Translations under genes and position numbers: made by a program | Notes under the pieces: model-generated | Told to the model about the DNA's origin: nothing | Database searches by the model: none | What the model saw: the letters and a program-made list of their open reading frames with translations, nothing else | In this document: positions 5,955 through 6,700 of the stretch, in pieces | Numbering within the stretch: the stretch's first letter is position 1 | Layout of the letters: the number at the start of each line of letters is the position of its first letter | Source: Pseudomonadota bacterium | GTDB lineage: Bacteria; Pseudomonadota; Alphaproteobacteria; Acetobacterales; Acetobacteraceae | Length of the DNA: 6,700 bases | Direction of reading: 5' to 3' | Assembly: GCA_021826485.1 (NCBI GenBank) | Contig: JAKAZX010000227.1 | Location: 1-6,700 of the forward strand

Positions 5955-6700
5955 ATGCCTCTGCTGGGCTGCATCGCCGACGATTTCACTGGCGCGACCG
6001 ACCTCGCCTCCATGCTGGTGCGCAACGGCATGCGCACCGTGCAATTGATCGGCGTGCCGGCGGCGGCCGATCCGGCGCCGACGGCGGATGCCGTCGTGGT
6101 GGCGCTGAAATCGCGCACCACGCCCGCCGCCGATGCGGTCGCCGACAGCCGCGCCGCGCTGCGCTGGTTGCAGGCCGCCGGCTGCCGGCAGTTCTTCTTC
6201 AAATACTGCTCGACCTTCGACAGCACGGAGGCCGGCAATATCGGCCCGGTCGCCGATGCGCTGCTGGCCGATCTCGGCGCCGGCTTCGCCCTCGCCTGCC
6301 CCGCCTTCCCGACCAACCGGCGCACCGTCTATCAGGGCCATCTGTTCGTCGGCAGCGCGCTGCTGAACGAAAGCGGCATGGAGCACCATCCGCTGACGCC
6401 GATGACGGATGCCAACCTGGTGCGCGTGCTGTCGCGCCAGACGCAGGGCACCGTCGGGCTGGTGCCGTTCGAAACGGTGGAGCGCGGGCCTGAGGCGATC
6501 CGCGCCGCCATGACATCGCTCGCCGAACAGGGACGGCGCTATGCCATCGTCGATGCAGTGACGGACGCGCATCTGCGCGCCATCGGCGCGGCGGCAGCGG
6601 CACATGCGCTGGTCACTGGCGGGTCCGGCGTCGCGATCGGCCTGCCGGAAAATTTCCGCCGCGCGGGCCTGCTGGAAACACGCGACGATCCGGGCGCGCT
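5955..6700 (+). CDS. otnK: Four-carbon acid sugar kinase, 3-oxo-tetronate kinase type (OtnK), N-terminal part
   Basis: OtnK enzymes phosphorylate 3-oxo-tetronates (from threonate or erythronate) at C4 with ATP; a class II aldolase then decarboxylates the product to dihydroxyacetone phosphate. About 248 codons are visible of a family near 420 residues; the frame runs open off the right edge. The protein starts MPLLGCIADDFTGATDLA, with ADDFTGATD (8-16) the family's N-terminal signature. ALKSRTTP (50-57), KYCSTFDST (83-91) followed by GNIGP, CPAFPTN (115-121) with RTVYQGHLF (123-131), PLTPMTD, and VTGGSGVAIGLP follow in the expected order. Arg122 replaces the Gly usual in PxNGRTVYQ, a minor change. 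The ATP-binding C-terminal domain is outside the window. It begins 3 nt after the glycosyltransferase stop. The exact substrate is inferred from family motifs only, since the usual partners (LtnD dehydrogenase, OtnC aldolase, OtnI isomerase) are not visible. Confidence 0.9.
   Translation, partial: MPLLGCIADDFTGATDLASMLVRNGMRTVQLIGVPAAADPAPTADAVVVALKSRTTPAADAVADSRAALRWLQAAGCRQFFFKYCSTFDSTEAGNIGPVADALLADLGAGFALACPAFPTNRRTVYQGHLFVGSALLNESGMEHHPLTPMTDANLVRVLSRQTQGTVGLVPFETVERGPEAIRAAMTSLAEQGRRYAIVDAVTDAHLRAIGAAAAAHALVTGGSGVAIGLPENFRRAGLLETRDDPGA

Noticed and set aside
4713..6605. 630-codon minus-strand open frame
   Set aside because: It is antisense to the GT4 and OtnK genes, with composition biased to Arg/His/Gln/Ala and no recognisable motif; the plus strand carries clear family signatures throughout.

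Overview
The window is very GC-rich and densely coding, with strong G/C bias at third codon positions and almost no intergenic space. Protein style (RmlC with RGLHCQ, an OtnK-type kinase, a PTPS-like protein with HGATY) suggests an alphaproteobacterium, perhaps Rhodospirillales/Acetobacteraceae. That placement is an inference from style, not a proof. I see no RNA genes, CRISPR arrays or mobile elements.

Left part (1-2849, plus strand): the end of a dTDP-L-rhamnose operon. It holds the 3' half of rmlA, then complete rmlC, rmlD and a family 2 glycosyltransferase, with small gaps or overlaps. RmlA makes dTDP-glucose, RmlB (not in the window) makes the 4-keto-6-deoxy sugar, RmlC epimerises it and RmlD reduces it to dTDP-L-rhamnose. 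The glycosyltransferase is the natural candidate to place a sugar, perhaps rhamnose, on a surface polysaccharide.

Middle (2791-3495, minus strand): an RluA-family pseudouridine synthase. Its 3' end overlaps the glycosyltransferase tail-to-tail by 59 nt, and its start lies 45 nt from the start of the next, divergent gene.

Right part (3541-6700, plus strand): a tightly packed four-gene run. The genes are a D-isomer-specific 2-hydroxyacid dehydrogenase, a 6-pyruvoyl-tetrahydropterin synthase/QueD-like protein, a family 4 (GT-B) glycosyltransferase, and an OtnK-type four-carbon acid sugar kinase cut by the window edge. Gaps are 3 nt, -4 nt and 3 nt, so they are probably co-transcribed. The PTPS-like protein is the most intriguing item. 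It keeps the fold signatures and the pterin-anchoring Glu, but lacks the catalytic Cys, the catalytic His and one zinc-ligand His of canonical PTPS/QueD. Its start codon overlaps the stop of the GT relationship in the form ATGA, i.e. PTPS stop and GT4 start share four bases. A modified-pterin or pterin-glycoside role is possible but is only a hypothesis.
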